Under the pieces are notes generated by a model that was not told the origin of the DNA, did no database searches, and saw only the letters and a list, made by a program, of their open reading frames with translations. From positions 558,001 through 622,000 of the forward strand of contig NZ_CP043474.1 in the NCBI RefSeq assembly GCF_008329645.1: 64,000 nucleotides of DNA, given 5' to 3'. The translations under genes were made by a program, and so were the position numbers. Positions 36,449 to 47,785 of this stretch are shown here, piece by piece (the stretch's first letter is position 1; every line of letters starts with the position of its first letter). The stretch comes from Mycolicibacterium grossiae. GTDB taxonomy: Bacteria > Actinomycetota > Actinomycetes > Mycobacteriales > Mycobacteriaceae.

Positions 36449-38581
36449 CTACCGCGGCAGGCCCAGCAGTCGCTCACCCGCGAGGGTCAGCAGGATCTGC
36501 TCCGTTCCGCCCGCGATGGACAGGCACCGCGTGTTGAGGAAGTAGCGCACGTCGGGTGAGTCCACGATGCCGGCACCCGGGTGCGCGTCCATGATCGTCT
36601 CGGCGAGCGCCTGCCGGTAGCGCACGCCGACCAGCTTGCGCACGCTCGACGGGGCGCCCGGATCGTGGCCGCCCACCGCCATCTTCGCGATCAGCTGGTC
36701 GAGCAGCGCACCGACCTGCGCGGCGACGATGAGCGATCCGACCCGGTCGACCTCGGCGGGGTCGACCTCGGCGTCGCCCAGCACGTCGAGCAGGTGGACC
36801 ATGCCCTTGTCGAGCGCACCGCCCGTCGCGATCGCCACGCGCTCGTTGGCCAGCGTGGTGCGGGCCAACGGCCAGCCGCCGTCGACGGGGCCGACCACCA
36901 TCTCGTCGGGCACGTAGAGATCTTCGAAGAAGACCTCGTTGAACAGCGCCTCGCCGGTGATCTCGCGCAACGGACGGATGTCGATACCCGGCGAGCGCAT
37001 GTCGACCAGGAAGTACGTGATCCCCTTGTGCTTCGGCGCATCCGGGTTCGTCCGCGCCAGGCAGATGCCCCAGTCGGCACGGTGCGCGCTCGACGTCCAC
37101 ACCTTCTGACCGGTGAGCAGCCAGCCGGTGTCCTCGGGATTGCGCACCGCCTTGGTGCGCAACGCCGCCAGGTCCGACCCGGCGCCGGGCTCGCTGAACA
37201 GCTGGCACCAGTAGACGTCGCCGTTGAGCGTGCCGGGGATGAACCGCTCGATCTGCTCCGGTGTCCCGCTGGCGAGAATGGTCGGCGCCGCCCACCAGCC
37301 GATCGAGATGTCGGGCCGCACCACCCCGGCGGCCTCGAGTTCCTGGTCGATGACGAGCTGTTCGGCGGGCGAGGCATCCCTGCCGTACGGGCGGGGCCAG
37401 TGCGGTGCCATCAGGCCGGACTCGGCGAGCGCGGCCTGCCGCTGCTCTTCGGGCAACGCGGCGATGTCGGCGACGACGCCGGCGATCTCGGCGCGGATGT
37501 CCTCGCCGTCGGTCACGTCGACGTGCAGCTGACGGCGTACGCCGGACCGGGTCAGCTCGACGGCGCGTCGCAGCCACCGCGTCCTGCCGCCGAGGAACTG
37601 CCCGAGGGCGTAGGCGCGCCGGAGGTAGAGGTGCGCATCGTGCTCCCACGTGAAGCCGATGCCACCGAGCACCTGGATGCAGTCGCGGGCGTTGGCCTTC
37701 GCAGCCTCGATGCCCGCCGCGGCCGCCACCGCGACCGCGATCGACAGCTGCGACTCGTCCGGGTCGTCGACCGCCGCGGCGGCGTCGGCGGCCGTCACCG
37801 CGATCTGTTGCGAACGCACCAGCATCTCCGCGCACATGTGCTTGACGGCCTGGAAGCTGCCGATCGGCTTGCCGAACTGCTCGCGCACCTTGGCGTACTC
37901 CGTGGCGGTCTCCAGCGTCCAGCGCGCCAGTCCCGCGGCCTCCGCGGCCAGCAGCGTCGCCGCGAGTTCGGTGAGGCGTTGGCCGCCGACGGTCAGCGGC
38001 GCCACCCGCGCCGAGGCGAGCGTGACGCGGGCGAGTGGGCGGGAGAAGTCGGTGGCCACGAGCGGTTCGACGGTCACGCCGGTCGCGGTCCCGTCGACGA
38101 CGACCCAACGCTCGCCCGCGGGGAGCACGAACACCCCGGACGGTTCGGCGCCGAGCACGAATTCGGCCGTGCCGGAGGCCGTCTCGCCGTCGAGGACGAG
38201 ATCGGAGCGCAGAGCGACGCCGGCGGTCCGCTCCCCCGCGACGAGCGCCTCCAGCAGCTCCCGATCCGTGACGACCAGCGTGGCGAGCGCCGTGCTGGCC
38301 ACCGGGCCGGGCACCAGTGCGGCGGCGGCCTCCTCGAGCATGGCGCACAGGTCGGCGATGCTCGCCCCCGCGCCGCCGAGGTCCTCGGGCACCGCGACGC
38401 CGAACAGGCCCAGATCCGCCAACCGGCGGTACGGTGCGCGCCAGGCGTCGGGGTCGCCCTGCTCGACGGCACGGGTGGCGGCGATCGATCCAGAGGACCC
38501 GGCCCAGTCGCGCACCAGTTCCCGGACGGCAAACCGATCGTCGGCGACGGGCGCGGCTCCCACCGCAGCGGATCCAGCCAT
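36449..38581 (-). CDS. fadE34: FadE34 (ChsE3), tandem acyl-CoA dehydrogenase
   Basis: The 710-residue product joins two acyl-CoA dehydrogenase halves in one chain. The first ends with KVREQFGKPIGSFQAVKHMC and QVLGGIGFTWEHDAHLYLRR; the second has LFSEPGAGSDLAALRTKAVR, GQKVWTSSAHRADWG and SIAGGTEQILLTLAGERLLG. FadE34 acts on the C5 and longer sterol side-chain CoA esters. The length matches the M. tuberculosis enzyme. It is divergent from kstR across a perfect KstR palindrome. Confidence 0.93.
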   Translation of the reverse strand: MAGSAAVGAAPVADDRFAVRELVRDWAGSSGSIAATRAVEQGDPDAWRAPYRRLADLGLFGVAVPEDLGGAGASIADLCAMLEEAAAALVPGPVASTALATLVVTDRELLEALVAGERTAGVALRSDLVLDGETASGTAEFVLGAEPSGVFVLPAGERWVVVDGTATGVTVEPLVATDFSRPLARVTLASARVAPLTVGGQRLTELAATLLAAEAAGLARWTLETATEYAKVREQFGKPIGSFQAVKHMCAEMLVRSQQIAVTAADAAAAVDDPDESQLSIAVAVAAAAGIEAAKANARDCIQVLGGIGFTWEHDAHLYLRRAYALGQFLGGRTRWLRRAVELTRSGVRRQLHVDVTDGEDIRAEIAGVVADIAALPEEQRQAALAESGLMAPHWPRPYGRDASPAEQLVIDQELEAAGVVRPDISIGWWAAPTILASGTPEQIERFIPGTLNGDVYWCQLFSEPGAGSDLAALRTKAVRNPEDTGWLLTGQKVWTSSAHRADWGICLARTNPDAPKHKGITYFLVDMRSPGIDIRPLREITGEALFNEVFFEDLYVPDEMVVGPVDGGWPLARTTLANERVAIATGGALDKGMVHLLDVLGDAEVDPAEVDRVGSLIVAAQVGALLDQLIAKMAVGGHDPGAPSSVRKLVGVRYRQALAETIMDAHPGAGIVDSPDVRYFLNTRCLSIAGGTEQILLTLAGERLLGLPR

Positions 38582-38624
38582 CTCGAGGCCTCCTAGCCTA
38601 GGGCGAGAACGCGGTGCTTCTCAC

Positions 38625-38638
38625 TAGAACGTGTTCTA
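38625..38638. promoter_or_regulatory. KstR operator between fadE34 and kstR
   Basis: TAGAACGTGTTCTA is a perfect match and a near-symmetric palindrome. Both arms run into -10-like boxes (TAATGG toward kstR, TAGTGA toward fadE34). This suggests one site controls both directions and that kstR is autorepressed. Confidence 0.9.
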
Positions 38639-38780
38639 ATGGTGACAGCGTTCGAACGTCAAGTCGACCGCCATCACAGCAGCACACGTAATGTGACCCG
38701 GGCGCCCGGAGGTGAGCAATCGACGAGCGGCATGCGTATCGTTTTCACTTCGAGCGCAAGGAGAAGGAGCTGACCGCCGC

Positions 38781-39470
38781 ATGTCTGGGTCGTCTGCAGT
38801 GTCGGGGCAAGCAGCTACGGGTTCCGGGTCCGACGGGGCCGCGGGCCCGCGCCAGGTGATGAACGTGGCCGTCCTCGCCGAGTCCGAACTCGGGTCCGAA
38901 GCCCAGCGGGAGCGCCGCAAGCGCATCCTGGACGCGACGCTCGCCATCGCCTCCAAGGGCGGGTACGAAGCCGTGCAGATGCGCGCGGTCGCCGAGCGCG
39001 CGGACGTCGCCGTCGGCACGCTGTACCGCTACTTCCCCTCCAAGGTGCACCTGCTGGTGTCCGCCCTCGGCCGCGAGTTCGAGCGCATCGACGCCAAGAC
39101 CGACCGCGCGTCGTTGACCGGCGGGACGCCGTACCAGCGGCTCAACATCATGGTCGGCAAGCTCAACCGTTCGATGCAGCGCAACCCGCTGCTGACCGAG
39201 GCGATGACGCGGGCGTTCGTCTTCGCCGACGCCTCGGCCGCCGGTGAGGTCGATCACGTCGGCAAGCTGATGGACTCCATGTTCGCCCGCGCGATGAGCG
39301 ACGGCGAGCCCACCGAGGACCAGTACCACATCGCCCGCGTCATCTCCGACGTGTGGCTGTCGAACCTGCTCGCCTGGCTGACGCGCCGGGCCTCGGCCAC
39401 CGACGTCAGCAAACGGCTCGACCTGGCCGTGCGACTGCTGATCGGCGACGGCGAGCACCCCAAGATCTGA
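38781..39470 (+). CDS. kstR: KstR, TetR-family repressor of cholesterol genes
   Basis: The product has the KstR core from VAVLAESELGSEAQRERRKR onward, a TetR helix-turn-helix (VQMRAVAERADVAVGTLYRY) and the conserved ligand domain (QYHIARVISDVWLSNLLAWL). KstR is released by 3-oxo-cholestenoyl-CoA-type esters. ATG at 38781 gives 229 residues with a 26-residue Ser/Gly-rich N-terminal extension; AGAAGGAG lies about 11 nt upstream. ATG at 38859 (MNVAVLAESELG) would give a protein nearer the M. tuberculosis length and is an alternative. Confidence 0.92.
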   Translation: MSGSSAVSGQAATGSGSDGAAGPRQVMNVAVLAESELGSEAQRERRKRILDATLAIASKGGYEAVQMRAVAERADVAVGTLYRYFPSKVHLLVSALGREFERIDAKTDRASLTGGTPYQRLNIMVGKLNRSMQRNPLLTEAMTRAFVFADASAAGEVDHVGKLMDSMFARAMSDGEPTEDQYHIARVISDVWLSNLLAWLTRRASATDVSKRLDLAVRLLIGDGEHPKI

Positions 39471-39502
39471 CCCGGCGGCGCCGCTGCGCAAGGATGGTCG
39501 GC

Positions 39503-40252
39503 GTGACCCTGCCGGCAGATCTTCGGTCCGCACTCGACGACGCCGCGGCGACGCCGCGCCTGCTGGTCGTCTCCGACTTCGACGGCACCCTGTCGCCCAT
39601 CGTGACCGACCCGTCCACGGCGCGGGCCCTGCCCGCCGCGGCCGCTGCGCTCACCGCACTGGCAGCGCTGCCGGAAACCACGGTCGCACTGGTGTCCGGC
39701 CGCGCACTCGCCGTCCTGCGTGACCTGACCGGAGCGGACCTGCCCCCGACGGTCCACCTCGTCGGCAGTCACGGAGCCGAGTTCGACGCGGGCTTCGCCG
39801 ATCTCGTCGACACCGAACTGCTCGCGCGCATCGTGGCGGAACTACGCGAGATCGCGGCGGACCTGCCGGGCGTGACGGTGGAGACCAAGCCCGCCAGCGC
39901 GGCACTGCACGTGCGCAACGCCAGTGCGGCCGACGGCGAGCGTGCACTGGCCGCGGCCCGCCGGGCCGCCGAGGGTTGGGGCGCGCACGAGACCGCGGGC
40001 AAGGCCGTGCTCGAATTCGCCGTCGTGGACACCGACAAGGGCGCGGCGCTCGAGGCGCTACGCGAGCAGAGCGCCGCCACCGCCGTGGTGTTCCTCGGCG
40101 ACGACGTCACCGACGAGAAGGCCTTCCGGCGGCTGCGTGACGGCGACGTGGGCGTCAAGGTGGGACCCGGAGAGAGCCTGGCGCGCTACCGGGTGGACGA
40201 CCCCGACGACGTCGCCGCCACACTGGACCGGATCGCCGCCGCGCGGCGCTGA
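39503..40252 (+). CDS. otsB: Trehalose-6-phosphate phosphatase (OtsB)
   Basis: The 249-residue HAD-family product has the catalytic motif DFDGTLSPI (Asp25 and Asp27), SGR at motif II and the trehalose-phosphatase end motif FLGDDVTDEKAFRRL. It would dephosphorylate trehalose 6-phosphate. AAGGA lies 8 nt before GTG 39503; ATG at 39494 overlaps that ribosome binding site and is less likely. It follows kstR and precedes an APH-like kinase gene. No otsA is nearby. Confidence 0.85.
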   Translation: MTLPADLRSALDDAAATPRLLVVSDFDGTLSPIVTDPSTARALPAAAAALTALAALPETTVALVSGRALAVLRDLTGADLPPTVHLVGSHGAEFDAGFADLVDTELLARIVAELREIAADLPGVTVETKPASAALHVRNASAADGERALAAARRAAEGWGAHETAGKAVLEFAVVDTDKGAALEALREQSAATAVVFLGDDVTDEKAFRRLRDGDVGVKVGPGESLARYRVDDPDDVAATLDRIAAARR

Positions 40253-40295
40253 AAAGCGTTCGACGCGGCCGTCTCCGACCGCAACACTGGGGCTC

Positions 40296-41261
40296 GTGCC
40301 CACCGACGCCGACCCCGCCGACCGCACCGCCCGCGCCGTGACGGCGGCGACCGCGGCGGGCCGCGCGCTCGGCCTGCGGGTCGAGGACCCCCGCGTCCTG
40401 CACGACGCCTTCTCCGTCGTCGTCCACCTGGCCCCAGCCCCCGTGGTGGTGCGGGTACCCACCGTGCTCCCGGACTACCTCCACTCCGAAGCCCAACTCG
40501 CACAGCAGCGTTCGGAGCTGGCGGTCACCGAATGGCTGGCCGACGGCGGACATCCCGTGGTGCCGCCCAGCCCGCTGGTGCCGCGGGAACCCGTCCGGCG
40601 CGACGGGTTCTCGATGACGTTCTGGCAGTTCGTCCCTGAGGTGGGCAACGGCGAAGAGGGGGACGGCGAAGAGGGTGATGCTGCGCCCGACTACGCCGCC
40701 CGCATTGCGCGGACCGCCCGGCTGCACGCGGCGCTACGGGACCATCCTGGCGCGGGACTCGGTTTCTTGACCGCGACGCGCGCGTTCGTCCCGACGGGCC
40801 TGTCGGCGCTCGAGCGCCGTCCCGGCCCGTTGACCGTTGCGGATCTCGATCGCGCACAGCGGGAGTGGTACGTGCTGGCGGGACCGTTGGCGTCCCGGGA
40901 GGCGTTCGAGACGGCGTTTCCCGGTGTGAGTGTGCAGCCCATCCACGGCGACGCACCGTTCCACAACACGATCGTCACCGCGGCGGGCGAATTGTGGTCG
41001 GACTTCGAACTCGTGACCACCGGGCCCGTCGAGTACGACGTCACGGTCGCCGACGCTCGTGCGGTGGCGGGCTACGACGCCACCGCGCGGCAGCTCGGGC
41101 TGCGGCCGCTCGACGCGCGCGTGCGGCGGGTGGTGAACGCGGCCGCGGCCCTGTCGGCCGTCGCGGCGCTGTCCATGGCGCGCCGGCTGCCGATGCTCAC
41201 CGACGCGCTGGCTCCCGCTCTGGCCGCCTGGCGATCGACGCCCGAGGTCACCGCACCCTAG
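40296..41261 (+). CDS. APH-family phosphotransferase
   Basis: The 321-residue product has the aminoglycoside phosphotransferase/choline kinase-like motifs: the Brenner-type loop IHGDAPFHNTI with the catalytic Asp, then WSDFELVTTGPVEYDV as the metal-binding DFE. A charged Gly/Glu insert NGEEGDGEEGD sits between the lobes. The phosphate acceptor is unknown; sugar kinases and antibiotic kinases share this fold. GTG at 40296 is the first start that gives the N-lobe. Its stop overlaps the convergent LacI gene by 4 nt. Confidence 0.72.
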   Translation: MPTDADPADRTARAVTAATAAGRALGLRVEDPRVLHDAFSVVVHLAPAPVVVRVPTVLPDYLHSEAQLAQQRSELAVTEWLADGGHPVVPPSPLVPREPVRRDGFSMTFWQFVPEVGNGEEGDGEEGDAAPDYAARIARTARLHAALRDHPGAGLGFLTATRAFVPTGLSALERRPGPLTVADLDRAQREWYVLAGPLASREAFETAFPGVSVQPIHGDAPFHNTIVTAAGELWSDFELVTTGPVEYDVTVADARAVAGYDATARQLGLRPLDARVRRVVNAAAALSAVAALSMARRLPMLTDALAPALAAWRSTPEVTAP

Positions 41262-42358
41262 GCGGGCGGCCCCGACGTCCGGCCGCGAATGAGTTCGGTC
41301 GGGAGCATCTCCACGACGGGCAGGCCGGATCTCGGCGGCTCGTGCAGGAGGCGCCCGGCGCGGCGCCCCTTGTCCTGGCTCGGCTGACGCACGGTGGTCA
41401 GGCCGCGCGCCAAGGCGTCGGGCACGCCGTCGAATCCGGTGACGGTCATCTGCCCGGGCACGTAGATACCGCGCGCGCGGAGGTGGTCCATGGCCGACAG
41501 TGCCAGCACGTCGGCCGTGCACATCAGCGCCGTGATGCGCGAATCCGCCTGCAGCGCAACCTCGGCGGCGGCACCGCCGGCCGTCGGCGAATGCTCGAAG
41601 CTCTCGACCACGGTCAACCCGTCGGGGTCCAGGCCGGCGGCCGCCAACGCGTCGCGCACGCCGCCCAACCGCTCGCGCTGCACCCCGAAGCACGGCGTCG
41701 TCACCCGTTCGGCGTCGGCGAGCGCCGCCGGCGCGGAACCGTGCGGCCACTCACGGCCGAGTTTCATGGTGAGCAGCCCGATCTGGCGATGACCCAACCC
41801 GAGCACGTACTCGGCCATGCCCCGCATCGCCGCCCGGTCGTCGATGCCGATCACCGAGGCGCCGGGCACGTGCTTGGGCTGGTCCACCACCACCAGCGGC
41901 ATGCCGCGCTGCTGCACCACCGGCAGATACGGGTCGTCGTCGGAGGCCGAGTAGACGACGAATCCGTCGACGCCCGCGGCCAGCACCGCCGCGGTGCCCT
42001 CGGCGACCGAACGGTTGGGACCGATGGCCACCAGCAGCAGCCCCTGCCCTGCGACTTCACACGACTCCGCGAGACCGGCGACGAAGTCCAGGGCGGCCGG
42101 ATCCTTGAACGAGTAGTTGAGCGGTTCGGTGATCATCAGGCCCACCGCGCCCGCTCGGCGGGTGCGCAGTGACCGCGCCAAGGGGTCCGGGCCCGGGTAA
42201 CCCATGCGCTTCGCCGTCGCCAGCACGCGCTCGCGCAGATCGGCCGACAACTGGTCGGGCCGGTTGTAGGCGTTGGAGATCGTGGTGCGCGAAACCTTGA
42301 GTTCGGCGGCCAGCGAGGCCAGCGTCGCCCGCCGTCGGGGCGTCGGACCTCGGGACAT
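41258..42358 (-). CDS. LacI-family transcriptional repressor (Rv3575c type)
   Basis: The 366-residue product has a LacI helix-turn-helix and hinge (ATLASLAAELKVSRTTISNA, YNRPDQLSADLRERVLATAK). A periplasmic-binding-protein-like sensor domain follows, ending with TVTGFDGVPDALARGLTTVR. Rv3575c lies next to kstR in M. tuberculosis and its effector is not known. Here otsB and a kinase gene separate it from kstR. A role in sugar control is plausible from family and neighbours only. Confidence 0.85.
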   Translation of the reverse strand: MSRGPTPRRRATLASLAAELKVSRTTISNAYNRPDQLSADLRERVLATAKRMGYPGPDPLARSLRTRRAGAVGLMITEPLNYSFKDPAALDFVAGLAESCEVAGQGLLLVAIGPNRSVAEGTAAVLAAGVDGFVVYSASDDDPYLPVVQQRGMPLVVVDQPKHVPGASVIGIDDRAAMRGMAEYVLGLGHRQIGLLTMKLGREWPHGSAPAALADAERVTTPCFGVQRERLGGVRDALAAAGLDPDGLTVVESFEHSPTAGGAAAEVALQADSRITALMCTADVLALSAMDHLRARGIYVPGQMTVTGFDGVPDALARGLTTVRQPSQDKGRRAGRLLHEPPRSGLPVVEMLPTELIRGRTSGPPA

Positions 42359-42568
42359 GCTCCATGAGGCTAGCGGGTTCGTTCAGGGCCCGTCACCGCC
42401 AGGGGAACCGACGACGCCGACCCCTCACCGTCGCCGTCTTCCCGTCGGCCCCGTGCACCATCTCCCCCGGGCACCGGCGGTGGGTCACCCTCGCTCGGCC
42501 GACGACCCTGAACGTCCGCCGCGTCCGATGGTGACAGCAGGCGCGGCGGCGGCGAATCGGGGAAAGCC

Positions 42569-43441
42569 CTACCCGTGGACGCCGTGCGGCAACGGCGTCG
42601 ACGCGGGCCTGCGGCGGCGGTCGGCCAGCCACGTCGCGAACCAGATGGTGCTGACGAGCGTGGTGATGACGAAGCTGGGTGGCACGTTGAACATCGCCGA
42701 GACCACCAGCCCGCCCCACACCGACAGCAGCGCGATGCCGGTGGCGACGGCGATCGCCACGCCCGGGCGAGCCGTCAGCATGATCGCCGTCGCAGCCGGG
42801 GTGACGACGAGCGCGAACAGCAGCAGCGTGCCGACGGCCTGCACCGCCATCGTGATCGACAGCCCGAGCAGCGCCATGAAGATCACCGACAGTGCACGCA
42901 CCGGGACGCCGCGGGCCTCGGCGACCTCGGGGTTGACCGACGCGAACAGCAAGGGGCGGTAGACGAACGCGATCACCGCGACGATCACGCCGAGCACCAC
43001 GCCGAAGGTCACCAGCTGCTCGTCGGTTACGGCCAGCAGGTTGCCGAACAGGACGTTGGTGACCGTGCTGCTGCTCTTGGTGGCGAGCGAACTGAAGAAC
43101 AGCCCGAGTCCGGTCGCGGCGGCCAGGATGGTGCCCGTCGCGACTTCGCGTTCGTCGGCCCGCTTGCCCAGCGCGCCGATGGCCAGCGCCCCGCCCACGC
43201 AGAACACGCCCAGGCCGATCGAGACCGGCAGGCCGAGCAGGACGGCTCCGGTCGCCCCGGGAAAGCCGATGTGCGCCAACGCATGCGCGGCGAACGCGCT
43301 GCTGCGCACGATGATGAAGTACCCGATGATGCCGGCTGCCAGCGCGACGACGGAGCCGCCGAGGATGGCGTTGCGCATGAACGACGACTCCAGGATGTGC
43401 ACCCAGTTGTCCTGGTAGCCGAGTGCGACGACCGCGACCAT
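42569..43441 (-). CDS. Metal ABC transporter permease (ZnuB/MntB-like)
   Basis: The 290-residue product has about eight hydrophobic helices and the ABC-3 family signature around SSAFAAHALAHIGFPGATGA and LLFALVVTPAATAIMLTARP. It forms the membrane channel for zinc or manganese uptake with the ATPase and binding protein upstream. Its ATG overlaps the ATPase stop by one base (TGATG). It is the last gene of the uptake operon. Confidence 0.88.
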   Translation of the reverse strand: MVAVVALGYQDNWVHILESSFMRNAILGGSVVALAAGIIGYFIIVRSSAFAAHALAHIGFPGATGAVLLGLPVSIGLGVFCVGGALAIGALGKRADEREVATGTILAAATGLGLFFSSLATKSSSTVTNVLFGNLLAVTDEQLVTFGVVLGVIVAVIAFVYRPLLFASVNPEVAEARGVPVRALSVIFMALLGLSITMAVQAVGTLLLFALVVTPAATAIMLTARPGVAIAVATGIALLSVWGGLVVSAMFNVPPSFVITTLVSTIWFATWLADRRRRPASTPLPHGVHG

Positions 43442-44220
43442 CAGATGCTCCGCACGTACAGCTCGCCCTGCGGGGTGTGCACCACCTGCACCGACGTGCC
43501 GTACAGGTGCGTCAGCAGCGCCCCGTCGACGACGTCCTCGGTGGCGTCGTAGTGGGGGTGCCCGTCGAGCAGGTAGATGGCGCCGTCGAGGATCGGCAGC
43601 AGCGGGTTCAGATCGTGGGCGACGACCACGATGGTCACGCCGAACTCCTCCTTCACCCGGGCGAGGAGGCCGACGATGCCGCGCTGGTTGCGGATGTCGA
43701 GCGACGTGAGCGGCTCGTCGAGGATCAGCAGACGCGGCCGGCTGACGAGGGCCTCGGCGATGGCGATGCGCTGACGCTGCCCACCGGAGAGCTGGGAGAG
43801 GCGCTGCCCCGCGAAGTCGGTGGCGTCGACGGCCGCGAGCACCTCGTCCACGCGCTGCCGCTCGGCCCGGCTCGCGCGGCCGAAACCCCAGCGGCGTCCG
43901 GTCGATCCGAGCAGGACGGCGTCGCACGCGCGGATCGCGTTGCCCGCTGCGGCCGCGTAGTTCTGCGGCACGTAGCCGATGGCGCCGGTGACCGCACCGG
44001 GCCGCTCGCCCAGTACCCGGATCTCCCCCGAGGCGACCGGCAGGGTGCCGAGTATGGCGTGCAGGAGCGTCGTCTTGCCCGAGCCGCTGGAGCCGATGAC
44101 GGCGACGATGCCGCCCGAGGGGACGGTGAAGGTGCCTTCCGACCAGATCAGGCGTCCGCCGCGGACGACGCTGACGTCCTCGAAGACCAGTGCCGGTGCT
44201 CCTGGGTCAGACGGCGACAC
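43441..44220 (-). CDS. Metal ABC transporter ATP-binding protein (ZnuC-like)
   Basis: The 259-residue ATPase has Walker A GSSGSGKT (43-50), the signature LSGGQ (144-148), Walker B LLILDEP (Asp168, Glu169) and the switch His in VVAHDLNPLL. The sequence is of the ZnuC/MntA class. Its ATG lies 14 nt inside the 3' end of the binding-protein gene, so translation is coupled. Confidence 0.9.
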   Translation of the reverse strand: MSPSDPGAPALVFEDVSVVRGGRLIWSEGTFTVPSGGIVAVIGSSGSGKTTLLHAILGTLPVASGEIRVLGERPGAVTGAIGYVPQNYAAAAGNAIRACDAVLLGSTGRRWGFGRASRAERQRVDEVLAAVDATDFAGQRLSQLSGGQRQRIAIAEALVSRPRLLILDEPLTSLDIRNQRGIVGLLARVKEEFGVTIVVVAHDLNPLLPILDGAIYLLDGHPHYDATEDVVDGALLTHLYGTSVQVVHTPQGELYVRSI

Positions 44221-45241
44221 CGAGCGCCTTGGCGAGGGAGTTCAGTTGGTTCACCTGCCAAGCTTCGAACGAATCGACCCCCGGCGGCACGGTTTCGGTG
44301 ACTTCGACGACCGGCACGCCCGCCGATTCGGCCGCGGCGCGCACCTGTTGCGGCACGGAGCCCTCGGTCTGGGTGTTGTAGATCAGCACGTCGACGCCCT
44401 TGTCGCGCAGCAGGGCGAGCATGGCGTCGAGGTCGGCTGGCGACGGATCGGTCTCGTTGCTCGACGCGGCCTGATAGCCCGGCGGCGTCCTGTTCTGCAG
44501 GCCGACCGCGGCGGCCATGTCGTCGAAGACGCTCTCGGTGGCGGCGTACCCCTTGCCCGGGGCCTGTGCCTTGATCTTGGCGATGACGTCGTCGTAGGGC
44601 TCGAGCTGCGTCGCGAAGTCGGCGCGGCGTTCGGCGAAGTACTGACCGGCGTCCGGGGACAGCGCGGTCAGCCGGGCGGTGACGGCGTCGGCGACGGCGG
44701 TGACCGCCGTCGGGCTGTACCAGACGTGCGGGTTGGCCCCGCCGTGATCGTGGCCGTCGGCGTCCTGGCCGTGCGGCTGCGCCCCGTGATCGGGATCGGT
44801 CCCGTGATCGTGATCGGCTCCGTGGTCGTGATCGGCGGCCTCGCCGCCGCTGGTCAGCAGGGCGTCGACGATCGGCGCATCGGGCGCGGACCCGGCGGCG
44901 AGCTTGGCCGCCCACTCGTCGTAGTGCCCGCCGTTGACGACCACGAGCTGGGCGCCCTCGAACTTCGCGGCATCGGCCGGCGACGGTTCGTAGTCGTGCG
45001 GGTCGACCGACGAACTGGCCAGCAGCGTGGTCACGGTGGCGCAGGCACCGCCGAGGTCGCTGACGACGTCGCCCCACTGGTCGACGCTGACCACGACGTT
45101 CACCGGGGTGGTCGGGCACGCGGGCGCGTCGGCCGCGACGGTGGTCGACGAGGCCTCGTCGCCGCTCCCGGAGCAGGCGGCGAGGACGAGTGGTGCCGCG
45201 AGGAGCGCGGCAGCCGCGAGGCGGCGGTGGGCGATCGACAT
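44207..45241 (-). CDS. Zinc/manganese-binding lipoprotein (ZnuA-like)
   Basis: The 344-residue product has a lipoprotein signal with Cys23 (VLAAC). It is a cluster A-I metal-binding protein with His82 in VDPHDYEPSPADA and the segment GGANPHVWYSP. A histidine/aspartate-rich loop at about 137-172 (HDHGADHDHGTDPDHGAQPH) is typical of zinc-specific ZnuA. ATG at 45241 is chosen: TATCGT lies exactly 6 nt upstream (leaderless), and it gives a proper signal peptide. An upstream ATG at 45310 lies inside the Zur-like box. Zinc is favoured over manganese because of the His loop. Confidence 0.88.
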   Translation of the reverse strand: MSIAHRRLAAAALLAAPLVLAACSGSGDEASSTTVAADAPACPTTPVNVVVSVDQWGDVVSDLGGACATVTTLLASSSVDPHDYEPSPADAAKFEGAQLVVVNGGHYDEWAAKLAAGSAPDAPIVDALLTSGGEAADHDHGADHDHGTDPDHGAQPHGQDADGHDHGGANPHVWYSPTAVTAVADAVTARLTALSPDAGQYFAERRADFATQLEPYDDVIAKIKAQAPGKGYAATESVFDDMAAAVGLQNRTPPGYQAASSNETDPSPADLDAMLALLRDKGVDVLIYNTQTEGSVPQQVRAAAESAGVPVVEVTETVPPGVDSFEAWQVNQLNSLAKALGVAV

Positions 45242-45290
45242 GCGATAACGATAACCGTTTGCATCTGTCGGCGCCGCACGGGGGCCCCGG

Positions 45291-47453
<2,163 letters not shown>

Positions 47454-47456
47454 GGC

Positions 47457-47738
47457 TCAGTGGTCGTGGACGTGAGCGTCCCCGACCGCCGGCGGGACGG
47501 CCTCCTCGCCGATGCGCTCGCGCGCCTCGGCCACCACGTCGGCGATCTTCAGCCGGGCGTTCTCGGCGCCCTCCTCGGCCTTGCGGGCGCCCTTGAGCGC
47601 GACGGCGGTACTCGCCACCGCGGCTTCCCGCAGCGGCGCCTTGGCCAGCGTCTTGCGCAACGCCTCGTAGGCGGCGACGCCGACCACGCCCGTGACCACC
47701 GTGCCCGCGGCCTTGGCCAGCACACCTGACAGCACCAT
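47457..47738 (-). CDS. PacL1-like P-type ATPase chaperone (DUF1490)
   Basis: The 93-residue product has an N-terminal membrane helix (GVLAKAAGTVVTGVVGVAAY), an Ala/Lys/Glu-rich helix and a metal-binding tail ending DAHVHDH. PacL1 (Rv3269) of M. tuberculosis has the same plan and supports the zinc efflux pump CtpC. It lies 3 nt upstream of the ctpC-like gene with GGAGG about 7 nt before the ATG at 47738. The pair is therefore probably a zinc efflux unit. Confidence 0.82.
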   Translation of the reverse strand: MVLSGVLAKAAGTVVTGVVGVAAYEALRKTLAKAPLREAAVASTAVALKGARKAEEGAENARLKIADVVAEARERIGEEAVPPAVGDAHVHDH

Positions 47739-47785
47739 CGCCGAACCTCCGTCGCCCCCGCTACCGACCCCGTGTCGCGCCCAGA

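Noticed and set aside
36581..38596. A 671-residue plus-strand frame opposite fadE34
   Set aside because: It is the GC-driven shadow of fadE34, whose two acyl-CoA dehydrogenase halves are complete.
44780..44832. Short repeated GATCACGAC-like units as a microsatellite in the ZnuA-like gene
   Set aside because: They code for the His/Asp-rich zinc-binding loop common to ZnuA proteins, so protein function explains them.
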